Below are positions 40,480 through 49,790 of a DNA stretch of 64,000 nucleotides, in pieces (positions within the stretch are counted from its first letter, which is position 1; each line of letters opens with the position of its first letter). The DNA is taken from assembly GCA_003240735.1 (NCBI GenBank), contig QFNE01000002.1:214624-278623 (forward strand), read 5' to 3'. The translations under genes were made by a program, and so were the position numbers. The notes under the pieces are model-generated. The model did not search any database and had not been told where the DNA came from. It saw only the letters and a list, made by a program, of their open reading frames with translations. This DNA comes from Paracoccus denitrificans. Its GTDB lineage: Bacteria > Pseudomonadota > Alphaproteobacteria > Rhodobacterales > Rhodobacteraceae.

Positions 40480-40849
40480 CGCTTTGCGTCGAAATCCACC
40501 ACGTCGTGCCGCTTTCGTCCAAGATACCGCCGCGCCGGTCGCCGTCCCCGCTTTCGGTCAAGGGCTGAACGACCAAGCCGCCAGCGGCGATCGCCTTGGC
40601 GAAAGCTGCATCTGCGTCGGGGACATAGACGTGGATATGTGCGGGGACGGCATCAGGGGTTTCCCCCATCATCACGACGCTGTCGCCGATCCGCGCCTCG
40701 GCGTGCATCAGCCCTTGGCCGTCATCGCGGGGAATGATCCGCAGGCGGTGCGCACCGAACGCCGCTTCAAGAAACTGCAGCGTGCGTTCGGCGTCTTTCA
40801 CCAGAAGATAGGGGCTGACATCAGGATAGGCGTCGGGTTTCCAGCGCAT
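40472..40849 (-). CDS. VOC (glyoxalase/bleomycin-resistance) family protein
   Basis: A 125-residue protein of the vicinal-oxygen-chelate fold: PYLLVKDAERTLQFLEAAFGAHRL, AEARIGDSVVMMGE, HIHVYVPDADAAFAKAIAAGG and RGGILDESGTTWWI. It resembles the PhnB-like group. Substrate is unknown. It lies in the accC-aat interval and overlaps aat by 8 bases, so it belongs to that transcript. It follows accC by 19 bases. Confidence 0.88.
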   Translation of the reverse strand: MRWKPDAYPDVSPYLLVKDAERTLQFLEAAFGAHRLRIIPRDDGQGLMHAEARIGDSVVMMGETPDAVPAHIHVYVPDADAAFAKAIAAGGLVVQPLTESGDGDRRGGILDESGTTWWISTQSGG

Positions 40850-40868
40850 ATGTCAGCCCTTTCCAGAC

Positions 40869-42215
40869 CTAGCCGTAGGTTTTGGCCAGCCACTTTTCCA
40901 GCCAGTGGATCGAGTAGTCGCCGGCCTGGATGTCGGGGTTTTCCAGCAGTTCGCGGAACAGCGGGATCGTCGTGTCGACCCCGTCCACGATCAGCTCACC
41001 CAGCGCACGGTTCAGACGCGCCAACGCCTCGGGGCGGTCGCGGCCATGGACGATCAGCTTGCCGATCAGCGAATCGTAATATGGCGGGATGCGATACCCG
41101 TCATAAATCGCGCTGTCATTTCGTACGCCCAGACCGCCGGGCGCGTGATACTGCGTCACCAGCCCAGGACAGGGGCTGAAGTTCGGCAGCTTTTCCGCGT
41201 TGATCCGCACCTCGATCGCGTGACCGCGGATCGACAGATCGTCCTGGGCAAAGCTCATCGGCATGCCGGACGCGACCTGAATCTGTTCGCGCACCAGATC
41301 GACGCCGAAGATCGCCTCGGTCACCGGGTGCTCGACCTGAAGGCGGGTGTTCATTTCGATGAAATAGAACTCACCGTCTTCGTACAGGAACTCGATCGTG
41401 CCGGCGCCGGCGTATTTCAGCTTGCGCATCGCGTCGGCACAGATCGAGCCGATGCGGTTACGTTCTTCGGGCGTGATGGTGGGGCCGGGGGCCTCTTCCA
41501 GCACCTTCTGGTGACGGCGCTGCAACGAACAGTCGCGTTCGCCCAGATGGACCGCGTCGCCGCGGCCATCGCCGAACACCTGCACCTCGATGTGGCGGGG
41601 ACGTTGCAGATACTTCTCGATATAGACTTCATCGTTCCCGAACGCGGCCTTGGCCTCGCTGCGGGCCGTGCGGAAGGCAACTTCCAGCCCGGCTTCGTCC
41701 AGCGCGACCTTCATCCCGCGGCCCCCGCCGCCGGCGGTCGCCTTGATGATCACCGGATAGCCGATTTCGGCCGACACCCGCTTGGCCGACGCCACATCGG
41801 ACACGCCACCCTCGGACCCCGGGACAACCGGGATGCCCAGCGACTTGGCGGTTTCCTTGGCGGTGATCTTGTCGCCCATCAGGCGGATATGTTCGGCACT
41901 GGGACCGATGAAGGTCAGCCCGTGATCTTCGACCATCTGCACGAAGGTCGCGTTCTCGGACAGAAACCCATAGCCCGGATGGATCGCCTGAGCGCCCGTG
42001 ATTTCGCACGCGGAAATGATTGCCGGCATCGACAGATAGCTGTCGGACGACGGCGGCGGGCCGATGCAGACGCTTTCGTCGGCCATCAGCACATGCATCG
42101 CGTCGCTGTCGGCGGTCGAATGGACCGCGACGGACTGGATGCCCATTTCACGACAAGCGCGGATCACGCGCAGCGCGATTTCGCCCCGGTTGGCGATCAG
42201 GATCTTGTCGAACAT
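40869..42215 (-). CDS. accC: Acetyl-CoA carboxylase, biotin carboxylase subunit
   Basis: A 448-residue ATP-grasp enzyme that carboxylates biotin on AccB, the first half-reaction of fatty-acid synthesis. MFDKILIANRGEIALRVIRACREMGI, the glycine-rich ATP loop (KATAGGGGRGMKV), the HIEVQVFGDG segment and EMNTRLQVEHPVTE are diagnostic. It follows accB by 5 bases, so the two are coupled. Length is normal. Confidence 0.98.
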   Translation of the reverse strand: MFDKILIANRGEIALRVIRACREMGIQSVAVHSTADSDAMHVLMADESVCIGPPPSSDSYLSMPAIISACEITGAQAIHPGYGFLSENATFVQMVEDHGLTFIGPSAEHIRLMGDKITAKETAKSLGIPVVPGSEGGVSDVASAKRVSAEIGYPVIIKATAGGGGRGMKVALDEAGLEVAFRTARSEAKAAFGNDEVYIEKYLQRPRHIEVQVFGDGRGDAVHLGERDCSLQRRHQKVLEEAPGPTITPEERNRIGSICADAMRKLKYAGAGTIEFLYEDGEFYFIEMNTRLQVEHPVTEAIFGVDLVREQIQVASGMPMSFAQDDLSIRGHAIEVRINAEKLPNFSPCPGLVTQYHAPGGLGVRNDSAIYDGYRIPPYYDSLIGKLIVHGRDRPEALARLNRALGELIVDGVDTTIPLFRELLENPDIQAGDYSIHWLEKWLAKTYG

Positions 42216-42220
42216 CAGGC

Positions 42221-42736
42221 TTACTCGACCACCATCAGGGGGCTTCCGTATTCGACCGGGGTGCCGTCTTCGACCAGGATCCGGCGCACGGTGCCAGAGC
42301 GCGGTGCGGGGATGTGGTTCATCGTCTTCATCGCCTCGACGATCAGCAGGGTGTCGCCTTCGGACACTTGCTGACCGACGCTGACGAACGGTGCGGCGCC
42401 CGGTTCAGCCGACAGATACGCCGTCCCGACCATGGGCGAGGCGACGGCGCCCGGCAGGTTTGCGGGATCGCCACTGCTCGCTGCAGGCGCACTGGGTGCC
42501 GGCGCGGACGGGGCCGAGTTGGCTTGGGGCGGTGCGAACTGGGGCTGCGCATAGGCCTGAGCCTGCATCACGACCTGTTCGTTTTTCTTGGCAAGCTGGA
42601 CCGTCAGGTGGTCGAATTCGCCGTACTCCCGTTCAACGGACAATTCGGTCAGTTCATTGCGGTTCAGCAATTCGGCCAAAGCCTGAATGAACGCGACGTC
42701 GCTTTCGTGGTTCTTGCCGTTCGGGTTGTCGGCCAT
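42221..42736 (-). CDS. accB: Acetyl-CoA carboxylase, biotin carboxyl carrier protein
   Basis: A 171-residue carrier. The N-terminal helical segment (FIQALAELLNRNELTELSVER) is followed by an Ala/Pro-rich flexible linker and the biotinyl domain, with the biotinylated Lys in VEAMKTMNHIPAP near residue 135. It heads accB-accC and is followed by accC after 5 bases. The acyltransferase gene upstream ends 57 bases before its start, so all may be cotranscribed. Confidence 0.97.
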   Translation of the reverse strand: MADNPNGKNHESDVAFIQALAELLNRNELTELSVEREYGEFDHLTVQLAKKNEQVVMQAQAYAQPQFAPPQANSAPSAPAPSAPAASSGDPANLPGAVASPMVGTAYLSAEPGAAPFVSVGQQVSEGDTLLIVEAMKTMNHIPAPRSGTVRRILVEDGTPVEYGSPLMVVE

Positions 42737-42793
42737 TCGTTCCCTCTTAAAATGCCTGTTGCCGTTCTTATGATGCGGCAGTGTCGCGGATGC

Positions 42794-43723
42794 TTATAGC
42801 GTCGGTCCCGGCGCAATGGAACGCTCAATGCGTTCAGTACGCCCGGGTGGCCGCGGTTTCCACCGCCGATGGACCCAGAACCATTGACCCGGGTGATCCA
42901 GGATCTGGCGTTCCAGATCGTCATTCAGGGCCTGCATCATCGCCTCGGGGGTCGAATGGGGGATCGGTTCGCCCACCTCGACCTTGAAGGACAGCCCGTC
43001 CGGTTGGCGCACGCCCGCCACCGGGATCAGCAGCGCATCATAGCGCAGCGCAAGCTGGGCGGGGGTCAGAACCGTCTCCGTGGGCAGCCCGAACATCGAC
43101 AGCGTCGCGCCGTGACGGTCGAACTGGTCGAACCCTAGGCACAGGATGCCGCCTGACTTCAGAAAACGAACCATCTTGGCAAGGCCCGCCTTGTCCTTGC
43201 GGTCAAACAGCGGCCCGGCGACGGCGTGAATGGCCGGCAGGTAGTGTTCGTTGAAGGCCCTGTTGTTCATGGGGCGGTACAGCGCGCCCACGTTCCAGCC
43301 GCGCCCCGCAAGGCCAGACCGCATCGCGTCGTAGTTGCCCATATGCGCGCAGGCGACGATGACCGGCCGACCGGCGGCCACGGCCTCTTCCAACGCGGGG
43401 ACGCCCGGACCGGTCAGGGGATCGGTCGCGGTCACCCGGTCGGTGAATTCGCGGCCCGAATAAATCTCGATCAGCGAGCGCCCAACATTGTTGGGCACCG
43501 CGCGTGTCAGGCGGTGGACCTTGTCATCGGCCAGACGGGGCAGGGCCAGCGCAAGGTTTTCGCGGATGCGCGCCCGCCACCCGGCAATGGGCGCCACGAC
43601 GTGGGAAAACACCCACCCCATCGTGCGGACCCGCGAGGCATAGGGCAGGCGGCGCATCAGCCAGACGATGGCTTCGAATGCGCGGCTGGAGGCGCGGTCG
43701 AGAAAGCTTGGACGGTCGGTCAT
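42794..43723 (-). CDS. Lysophospholipid/lauroyl acyltransferase (LpxL/HtrB-like)
   Basis: A 309-residue membrane-associated acyltransferase of the late lipid A acyltransferase family. MTDRPSFLDRASSRAFEAIVWLMRRLPYASRVRTMGWVF matches the N-terminal helix region; the catalytic HxxxxD is visible as HMGNYD. LPTETVLTPAQLALRYDALLIPV and GQWFWVHRRWKPRP near the C-terminus are typical. It probably transfers an acyl chain to lipid A at the inner face of the inner membrane; the exact acceptor is not certain. The start at 43723 overlaps the upstream DMT transporter by 4 bases. Confidence 0.92.
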   Translation of the reverse strand: MTDRPSFLDRASSRAFEAIVWLMRRLPYASRVRTMGWVFSHVVAPIAGWRARIRENLALALPRLADDKVHRLTRAVPNNVGRSLIEIYSGREFTDRVTATDPLTGPGVPALEEAVAAGRPVIVACAHMGNYDAMRSGLAGRGWNVGALYRPMNNRAFNEHYLPAIHAVAGPLFDRKDKAGLAKMVRFLKSGGILCLGFDQFDRHGATLSMFGLPTETVLTPAQLALRYDALLIPVAGVRQPDGLSFKVEVGEPIPHSTPEAMMQALNDDLERQILDHPGQWFWVHRRWKPRPPGRTERIERSIAPGPTL

Positions 43724-44649
43724 GCGGCGGAATGCGGGATCTTGCGTTCCCGCGCCCAGACATAGATCCCCGCGCAGACGATGATGACCGCGCCGACGAT
43801 CGTCGCCAGATCGGGGATGTTGTCGAAAAACAACCAGCCCCACAGCGTGGCCCAGATCAGGCCGGTATAGCCGAACGGGGCCACCACCGACGCCTCGGTC
43901 ATGGAAAACGCGCGGATCAGCAGCGCCTGTGCGCCGGTGCCCAGCAGACCCATCAGGACGAACGCCCACAGATCACCCAGGGCGATGGGTTGCCAGACGA
44001 ACGGGACATAGAACGACACGCAGATCGTCGCGACCGTCGTCGACCACAGGATCGAGGTGGCGGTCGAATCGCCGCGCACCAGCCGCGTCATCAGCGCGCC
44101 GCCGGCATAGAAAAATGCCCCGATCAGCGGCAGGACGGCAGCCGGTTGGAACACTCCAGCGCCGGGGCGGATGATGATCATCGCCCCCATCAGCGCGACC
44201 GCGATGCCGATGGCACGACGCGGGCCGATGCGTTCGCCCAGAAACAGCGCGGCACCCAGCGTGATCAGGACGGGGTTGATGTCCATGATCGCCGTTGCCT
44301 CGGCCAGGCCGATATACTGCAGCGCCGTGAAAAACATCGCGATCGAGCCAAGCTGCGTCAGCCCACGACCAACCTGCAACCACGGCGAGGCGGACCGGGC
44401 CACAGTCCGCAGACGGGGGCCGAAGATCAGCAGAATGACGGCCATGTTGACCACCATCCGGCCCCAGACGATCTGACCGGGGTCATAGTGCTTTGCGGTC
44501 AAATACTTGCCCGTCGCGTCCATCAACGTGAAAAGAAAGACCGAGATGACCAGCAGGATGATCCCGGCCGTCCGGTTGTCATGCGCGGGGCGGCGCACCC
44601 CGTCGCGTTCCCGTCCCATCAGGGCCGATGCACGGGCCAGCGCGCGCAT
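43720..44649 (-). CDS. EamA/DMT-superfamily transporter
   Basis: A 309-residue inner-membrane protein with about ten hydrophobic helices in two repeated EamA halves (first from about residue 29, second from about 170). GYTGLIWATLWGWLFFDNIPD near the end and FTALQYIGLAEATAIMDINPVLITLGAALFLGERIGPRR in the first half are characteristic. It may export a metabolite; substrate is unknown. It overlaps the acyltransferase by 4 bases and lies about 110 bases downstream of tkt. Confidence 0.9.
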   Translation of the reverse strand: MRALARASALMGRERDGVRRPAHDNRTAGIILLVISVFLFTLMDATGKYLTAKHYDPGQIVWGRMVVNMAVILLIFGPRLRTVARSASPWLQVGRGLTQLGSIAMFFTALQYIGLAEATAIMDINPVLITLGAALFLGERIGPRRAIGIAVALMGAMIIIRPGAGVFQPAAVLPLIGAFFYAGGALMTRLVRGDSTATSILWSTTVATICVSFYVPFVWQPIALGDLWAFVLMGLLGTGAQALLIRAFSMTEASVVAPFGYTGLIWATLWGWLFFDNIPDLATIVGAVIIVCAGIYVWARERKIPHSAA

Positions 44650-44756
44650 TCAGGCGCGCCCTGAGGTTTGGTGATCGTGGAGCGTCATGCGGGCAGCCAT
44701 TGCAGCACGGGGCAGAAGACCGCCCCATGCGCTTTGATGGACTGCTCGCGATGCCG

Positions 44757-46781
44757 TCACAGCAGCGCCTTGACCTTGGCCACCGTGTCCTCGGCGGTGA
44801 TGCCGAATTCCTTGTACAGCCGATCTGCCGGGGCGGACGCGCCGAAACCGGTCATGCCGACGAAATCGGCGCGCTTCCACTCGCCGCGCTCACCCAGCAG
44901 CAGCCATTCCCACGGCTGACGGACGGCAGCTTCGATGGCCACGCGGACGGGGCCAGCGGGCAGGACCTCGGCGCGGTATGCCTCATCCTGATCGCGGAAC
45001 AGCTCCATGCAGGGGACGGACACGACCCGCGTCGGGACGCCTTCGGCCTCAAGCGTCTCGGCGGCCTTGACCGCGATTTCCACTTCCGAGCCGGTCGCCA
45101 TCAGGATCGCCTGCGGCGCGGCGCTGGCTTCGCGCAGCACATAGGCGCCTTTGGCGGTCAGGTTCTCGTCGGTGTACTCCAGACGCACGGCGGGCAGGTT
45201 CTGACGCGACAGCGCGAGGAACGACGGCGCGCCGTTCTGCGTCAGCGCGACCTCCCAAGCCTCGGCGGTTTCGGTCAGGTCGGCCGGGCGGAAGACCAGC
45301 GTGTTGGGCGTGGCGCGCAGCATCGCCAGATGCTCGACCGGTTGGTGCGTCGGGCCGTCTTCGCCCAGACCGATGGAATCGTGGGTCATGACATAGATCA
45401 CCGGCAGACCCATCAGCGCCGACAGACGCATCGCGCCGCGGGCATAGTCGACAAAGCACAGGAACGTCCCGCCATAGGGGCGAAGGCCCCCGTGCAGATA
45501 GATCCCGTTCATCGCTGCCGCCATGCCGTGTTCGCGGATGCCGTAGTGGATATAGCGGCCCAGACGGTTGTCGGCGTCGAACACACCCAGACCCTTGGTC
45601 AGCGTGTTGTTCGACCCGGTCAGGTCGGCCGATCCGCCGATGGTTTCGGGCAGCGCGGGGTTCACGACTTCCAACACCATTTCCGACGCCTTGCGGGTCG
45701 CGATCTTGGGCTTGCCATCGACCGCCTGCTGTTTGATTGCAGCAATGGCCGCGGTCAGCGCCGGGCCGGGTTCGCCCGTCAGGCGTTCGGCAAAGACGTC
45801 GCGGCGGTCGGCGGGCAGCGCGTCAACGCGGGTGTTCCACGCCTCGCGGTCGGCGGCACCCCGACGGCCCGCTTGCAGCCAGCGTTCGGCAATGGCTTCG
45901 GGGATGATGAAATCGGCGTGTTCCCACGCATAGCCCAGACGCGACGCGGCAATCTCCTCGGCACCGAGCGGCGAGCCGTGGACACCCGACGTCCCGCCTT
46001 TCTTGGCCGAGCCGAAGCCGATCACGGTCTTGCAGTCGACCAGGACGGGGCGTCCGTCATCCTGCTTGGCCTCGGTCAGGGCGCGGTCGATGTCGGCCTG
46101 ATCGTGGCCGTCGCATTCGATCGTGCGCCAGCCCGATGCACGGAAGCGTTCCAGCTGGTTGGTGTTGTCCGACAGGGATATCTTGCCGTCGATGGTGATG
46201 CCGTTGTCGTCCCACAGGACGATCAGACGGCCCAGCTTCTGGTGGCCGGCCAGCGCGATGGCTTCCTGGCTGATGCCTTCCATCAGGCAGCCGTCGCCGG
46301 CGATGACCCACGTGCGGTGATCGCACAGGCTTTCGCCGAATTCGGCCCGCATCTTTTCTTCGGCCATCGCCATCCCGACGGCGGTCGCCAGACCCTGACC
46401 CAGCGGGCCGGTCGTCGTTTCGACGCCTTCGACGTGACCGTATTCCGGGTGGCCCGCCGTGATCGCGCCCCATTGGCGGAAGTTGCGGATCTGCTCCAGC
46501 GTCATCTGCTCGAACCCGGTCAGGTGCAGCAACGCATAGATCAGCATCGAGCCGTGGCCAGCCGACAGCACGAACCGGTCGCGGTCGAACCAGTTCGGGG
46601 CGGCGGCGTCGAATTTCAGGTGCCGCGTCCACAGGACGGTCGCCACGTCGGCCATGCCCATCGGCATGCCGGGGTGACCGGAATTGGCGGCCTCGACCGC
46701 GTCCATCGCCAGCACACGGATGGCGGTGGCAAGTTCCCAGTGATCGGGGTTGGCAAGGCGGCGCGCGTTCAGGTCCATCAT
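44757..46781 (-). CDS. tkt: Transketolase
   Basis: A 674-residue thiamine-diphosphate enzyme of the pentose phosphate and Calvin-type sugar rearrangements. ANSGHPGMPMGMADVA, the TPP-binding GDGCLMEGISQEA, TGPLGQG and the pyrimidine-domain REHGMAAAMNGI are present. Two adjacent ATG codons (46781, 46778) start it. It lies 81 bases after xerD on the same strand. A long open frame on the opposite strand here is only its shadow. Confidence 0.98.
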   Translation of the reverse strand: MMDLNARRLANPDHWELATAIRVLAMDAVEAANSGHPGMPMGMADVATVLWTRHLKFDAAAPNWFDRDRFVLSAGHGSMLIYALLHLTGFEQMTLEQIRNFRQWGAITAGHPEYGHVEGVETTTGPLGQGLATAVGMAMAEEKMRAEFGESLCDHRTWVIAGDGCLMEGISQEAIALAGHQKLGRLIVLWDDNGITIDGKISLSDNTNQLERFRASGWRTIECDGHDQADIDRALTEAKQDDGRPVLVDCKTVIGFGSAKKGGTSGVHGSPLGAEEIAASRLGYAWEHADFIIPEAIAERWLQAGRRGAADREAWNTRVDALPADRRDVFAERLTGEPGPALTAAIAAIKQQAVDGKPKIATRKASEMVLEVVNPALPETIGGSADLTGSNNTLTKGLGVFDADNRLGRYIHYGIREHGMAAAMNGIYLHGGLRPYGGTFLCFVDYARGAMRLSALMGLPVIYVMTHDSIGLGEDGPTHQPVEHLAMLRATPNTLVFRPADLTETAEAWEVALTQNGAPSFLALSRQNLPAVRLEYTDENLTAKGAYVLREASAAPQAILMATGSEVEIAVKAAETLEAEGVPTRVVSVPCMELFRDQDEAYRAEVLPAGPVRVAIEAAVRQPWEWLLLGERGEWKRADFVGMTGFGASAPADRLYKEFGITAEDTVAKVKALL

Positions 46782-46862
46782 AGGCTCCGGATATCTGGGA
46801 CTGCGGTCAGGTTGCCCCGCTGATACGGCAGGACGCGCGCGGGTTGCAAGCCGCGCGACGGC

Positions 46863-47828
46863 TCAGACGGGCTTGGGGTCGGGGCTGGCCGCGTCTTTGG
46901 CCAAGGGGTGATGGGTCAGGACCAGATCGCGCATGCGTCCGTCCAGAACGTGCGTATAGATTTCGGTGGTGCCCAGATCGGCGTGCCCCAGCAGGGTCTG
47001 GATCGCCCGCAGATCGGCGCCGCCTTCCAGCAGATGGGTGGCAAAGGCGTGGCGCAGCACATGCGGCGACACCCGGTCGGGTGGCAACCCGCAGGATGCC
47101 GCCAGCGCGGCCAGCATCCCGTGGAACGCCTGCCGGGTCATATGGCCTTCGCGACTGCCGGCCGGAAACAGCCAGCGCGCGCCCGGTCCCCTGATCAGCC
47201 GTCCAAGTGCCGTGTCCGCCGCCGCACCGTCGCGCAACGTCAGCCACGCTGACAGTGCGCGCCGCGCGGCGCCGGTCAGCGGCACCATGCGTTCCTTGTT
47301 TCCCTTGCCGCGAATCAGCAGAACCTGCGGATCGCCGCGACAGGTCGCCACGGGAAGTGTCACCAATTCGCTGACGCGCATTCCCGTGGCATAGATCAGT
47401 TCCATCGCGCACAAGTTGCGCGCCCGCTCGACCGGGTCGCGGCCATGGTTCGCGGCGGCGTCCAGAAGTTGGCCCACCTGATCTTGCGACAATGTGCGGG
47501 GCAGGCGCTTGGTGCGACCGGGACCGCTGATGCGGATGCCGGGGTCGTCGTCCCGCCACCCTTCGCTGAGCGCAAAGCGCGTCAGCTGCCGGATCGAGGA
47601 CAGCCGCCGCGCCCGGGTCGCCGCGGACAGGCCCTGTGCGTCGCAGAACGTCAGATAGTCCTGAATATCGTCCCGAGAGATCGTCAGCACAGACAGCCTG
47701 CGCGGCACCATCCATTCCGCAAAATCGCGCAGATCGCGGCCGTATCCCAGAAGGGTGTTTCGCGCCGCGCCCATCTCGGCCGCCTGGGCGTCCAGAAAGG
47801 CAGATATGCGGCGCAGATCGTCGGTCAT
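46863..47828 (-). CDS. xerD: Tyrosine recombinase XerD
   Basis: A 321-residue site-specific recombinase that with XerC resolves chromosome dimers at dif. The N-terminal SAM-like domain has AARNTLLGYGRDLRDFAEWM; the catalytic domain has the pentad: Arg in GMRVSELV, Lys in GKGNKERMVP, H-x-x-R in HVLRHAFATH, His in GHADLGTTEIYTHV and Tyr in YTHV. It overlaps the upstream 572-codon gene by 4 bases (ATGA). No adjacent attachment or integron features suggest a mobile-element integrase, so the housekeeping role is favoured. Confidence 0.94.
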   Translation of the reverse strand: MTDDLRRISAFLDAQAAEMGAARNTLLGYGRDLRDFAEWMVPRRLSVLTISRDDIQDYLTFCDAQGLSAATRARRLSSIRQLTRFALSEGWRDDDPGIRISGPGRTKRLPRTLSQDQVGQLLDAAANHGRDPVERARNLCAMELIYATGMRVSELVTLPVATCRGDPQVLLIRGKGNKERMVPLTGAARRALSAWLTLRDGAAADTALGRLIRGPGARWLFPAGSREGHMTRQAFHGMLAALAASCGLPPDRVSPHVLRHAFATHLLEGGADLRAIQTLLGHADLGTTEIYTHVLDGRMRDLVLTHHPLAKDAASPDPKPV

Positions 47829-49438
47829 CGGGGGGTGCTGATCCGGGGCAGGATCATCAACTCGACCGCGGCCTGACGCGCGGGCCGGGCCTGACCCAGC
47901 GATACCAGTGTCGCAAGCCCGCGGGCCGCGCGCGCGAAATCCCCCTCAAGTCCCGCATCGACGTCGGTGATCGCGGCCAGCATCAGCGTGGCCTTGTCGC
48001 CGGCTGGCGCGGCCATCGGGTCAGGCGTCGCTGTGGCGACGGGCGTGGCGTTGACCGCATCGGCCAGCATCGCCGCGATCCCCTGCGGGTCGTCCGTCGG
48101 GGCGCCCGCGGTGGCGGGATCGACGGCAAAACGCGCCAGCCACGCATCGGCCGGCAAGGTATCGGGTCCGGGCGTCACCGGCAGTCCTGCCAGCAGGCGC
48201 AAGCGCAGCGCGGCCAGCCCCGCATCGCCCGCGGGCACGGTCTGCGGAATGCGCCCGGCGACCATCGGCGCCAGCATCGGGACCAGATTTTCGGGCCCGA
48301 ATGCCGCCATCGCGGCGGGCAGGGCGGCGTCGCGCGCGGCATCGTCGCCGTTGGCCAGCGCCGCGTCCAGCCGTTGATAGGCTGCCACGCGTTCCCACAC
48401 CCCACCCGAGGCGGCGGGGCGTTGTTCGTCATAGATCGCGGCCAGATCGCCGGGGCGCATCGCGCCCGCACGCGCCAGACGCTCGGCTGCATCAAGGCGC
48501 GCCTTCCAGCCGCCATTTTCGCCCAGATCGGCGACGGCAAACGGAAGGGGCAGTTCAGTCGTAAGAATCGGTTGGCCGATCCCCTCGAACAGACGGAACC
48601 CCAAGGGCGTCAGTGGCTTTGGCCACGGGAGCTGCTCGGTCATGTCGGCATAGCCGTCGTCCAGATAGCGGACCAGCAGCGCGACGGTCGCGGGATCGAT
48701 CACCCCCATGTCGCGCCCGCCCTGCATGACCAGTGCGGCGGCCATCCAGTCGCCCTGCTGCGCCAGACAGTAAACGCGCGATGCCAGATCAGGGGCCAGC
48801 GCGGGCGCGCGCGTCATCGTGGTGCAGACGCCTTCGTCTTGTCCCTGCAACAGCGCGATGTTGAATAGCCGGTGGAACCGGTCCCGATCGCCAGACCCTG
48901 CCGCGCGCAGCAGGGCACGGGCGTCCTGCACGGTGCCGTTGTTCGTCAGCCGGTCCGCGCGCGCATCCAGAAACGCGCCTTCGGGGGTGGCCCCGGTGTT
49001 CGCGGGCGGCGTCAGTTGCGCCATCAGAATGTTGCGCAAAAGGACACGCATCGCGGGCAGGCGGGCGCGCGCATCATGGATCTGGCGGATCGCCACATCG
49101 GTGGTCGAACCTGCCCACAGATCGACCGGCAGCCCGGCCAGCCGTGCCGACAGCGTCCCGACTGCATCGGCGTTGCCGCCGCCCAGGCGCTTGACGCCCA
49201 CCTGTCCCGGCGCGCCGCTGGTGGCCAGATCGGTCGCGGGCCGCGGAACCGGTCCGCTGCGACGTTTCTGCGCATCACGGGGCACCGGGTCACCCGGCCG
49301 CCAGCCGGATACGGTCGGCGGGCGCTCACCCTTGCCCGTCACCCAGTCGTTGGCAGACAGCGGCTTTTCCGCCAGCGCGGTGCCCGCCGTCAGGATCAGG
49401 ATCGCGGGAAATGCGCGGGCAAGATCAGTCCAGCGCAT
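47825..49438 (-). CDS. Large exported protein of unknown function next to xerD
   Basis: A 537-residue protein I cannot assign to a characterised family. MRWTDLARAFPAILILTAGTALAEK is a signal peptide, so the mature protein is periplasmic. The rest is Ala/Leu-rich with many short helices (LLVRYLDDGYADMTEQ, RFHRLFNIALLQGQDEGVC), suggesting a helical-repeat (TPR-like or alpha-solenoid) shape. The start at 49438 overlaps the upstream small gene by 14 bases; an ATG at 49456 is also possible. The pair with the small membrane gene upstream of xerD and divergent from aroK recurs in this order, to my recollection. Confidence 0.82.
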   Translation of the reverse strand: MRWTDLARAFPAILILTAGTALAEKPLSANDWVTGKGERPPTVSGWRPGDPVPRDAQKRRSGPVPRPATDLATSGAPGQVGVKRLGGGNADAVGTLSARLAGLPVDLWAGSTTDVAIRQIHDARARLPAMRVLLRNILMAQLTPPANTGATPEGAFLDARADRLTNNGTVQDARALLRAAGSGDRDRFHRLFNIALLQGQDEGVCTTMTRAPALAPDLASRVYCLAQQGDWMAAALVMQGGRDMGVIDPATVALLVRYLDDGYADMTEQLPWPKPLTPLGFRLFEGIGQPILTTELPLPFAVADLGENGGWKARLDAAERLARAGAMRPGDLAAIYDEQRPAASGGVWERVAAYQRLDAALANGDDAARDAALPAAMAAFGPENLVPMLAPMVAGRIPQTVPAGDAGLAALRLRLLAGLPVTPGPDTLPADAWLARFAVDPATAGAPTDDPQGIAAMLADAVNATPVATATPDPMAAPAGDKATLMLAAITDVDAGLEGDFARAARGLATLVSLGQARPARQAAVELMILPRISTPR

Positions 49439-49667
49439 TGGGGTCCGCCGGTTCATCGGGGGCCGCGCTGGCGGGTGTTTCGGCAGGTGCAGCAGGCGCG
49501 GCAGTCTCGGGTGCGGTAATGCCCGGGGCGGGTTCGGCCCCAAGGTCCAGTTCGACCGGCACGCGCATCTGGGTCGGGTCGGCGTTCATGTCGCCGAAAT
49601 AGGCATAGCCGATCAGACCAGCCACGGTCAGAATGACCACCACCACCAACAACTTCAAAACCCGCAT
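49425..49667 (-). CDS. Small membrane-anchored protein, unknown function
   Basis: An 80-residue protein with one N-terminal membrane helix (LLVVVVILTVAGLIGYAYFGDMNADP) and a short Ala/Pro/Thr-rich exterior tail (PETAAPAAPAETPASAAPDEPA). AAGGCGGAC precedes the ATG at 49667. It is the first gene of the leftward series and overlaps the next gene by 14 bases, which supports coupling with the exported 537-residue protein. It is divergent from aroK. Confidence 0.8.
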   Translation of the reverse strand: MRVLKLLVVVVILTVAGLIGYAYFGDMNADPTQMRVPVELDLGAEPAPGITAPETAAPAAPAETPASAAPDEPADPNALD

Positions 49668-49790
49668 ACCGTCCGCCTTCGTTGAACTGCTCGGCCGGTC
49701 TGATGCCGGCCCGGCGCAAATATAGATGGTATTTTCCGAAAGATCACGCCATTCAGACATCCTTATTCTAACGCCCAAAGCGGAGCTTTC

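Noticed and set aside
44708..44727. Short GGGGC/GCCCC inverted repeat between tkt and the DMT transporter
   Set aside because: Too short and lacking a T run; the genes on both sides are on the same strand, so a terminator is not needed there.
44628..46823. A 731-codon open frame antisense to transketolase
   Set aside because: It lies opposite a fully recognisable transketolase and lacks any conserved pattern.
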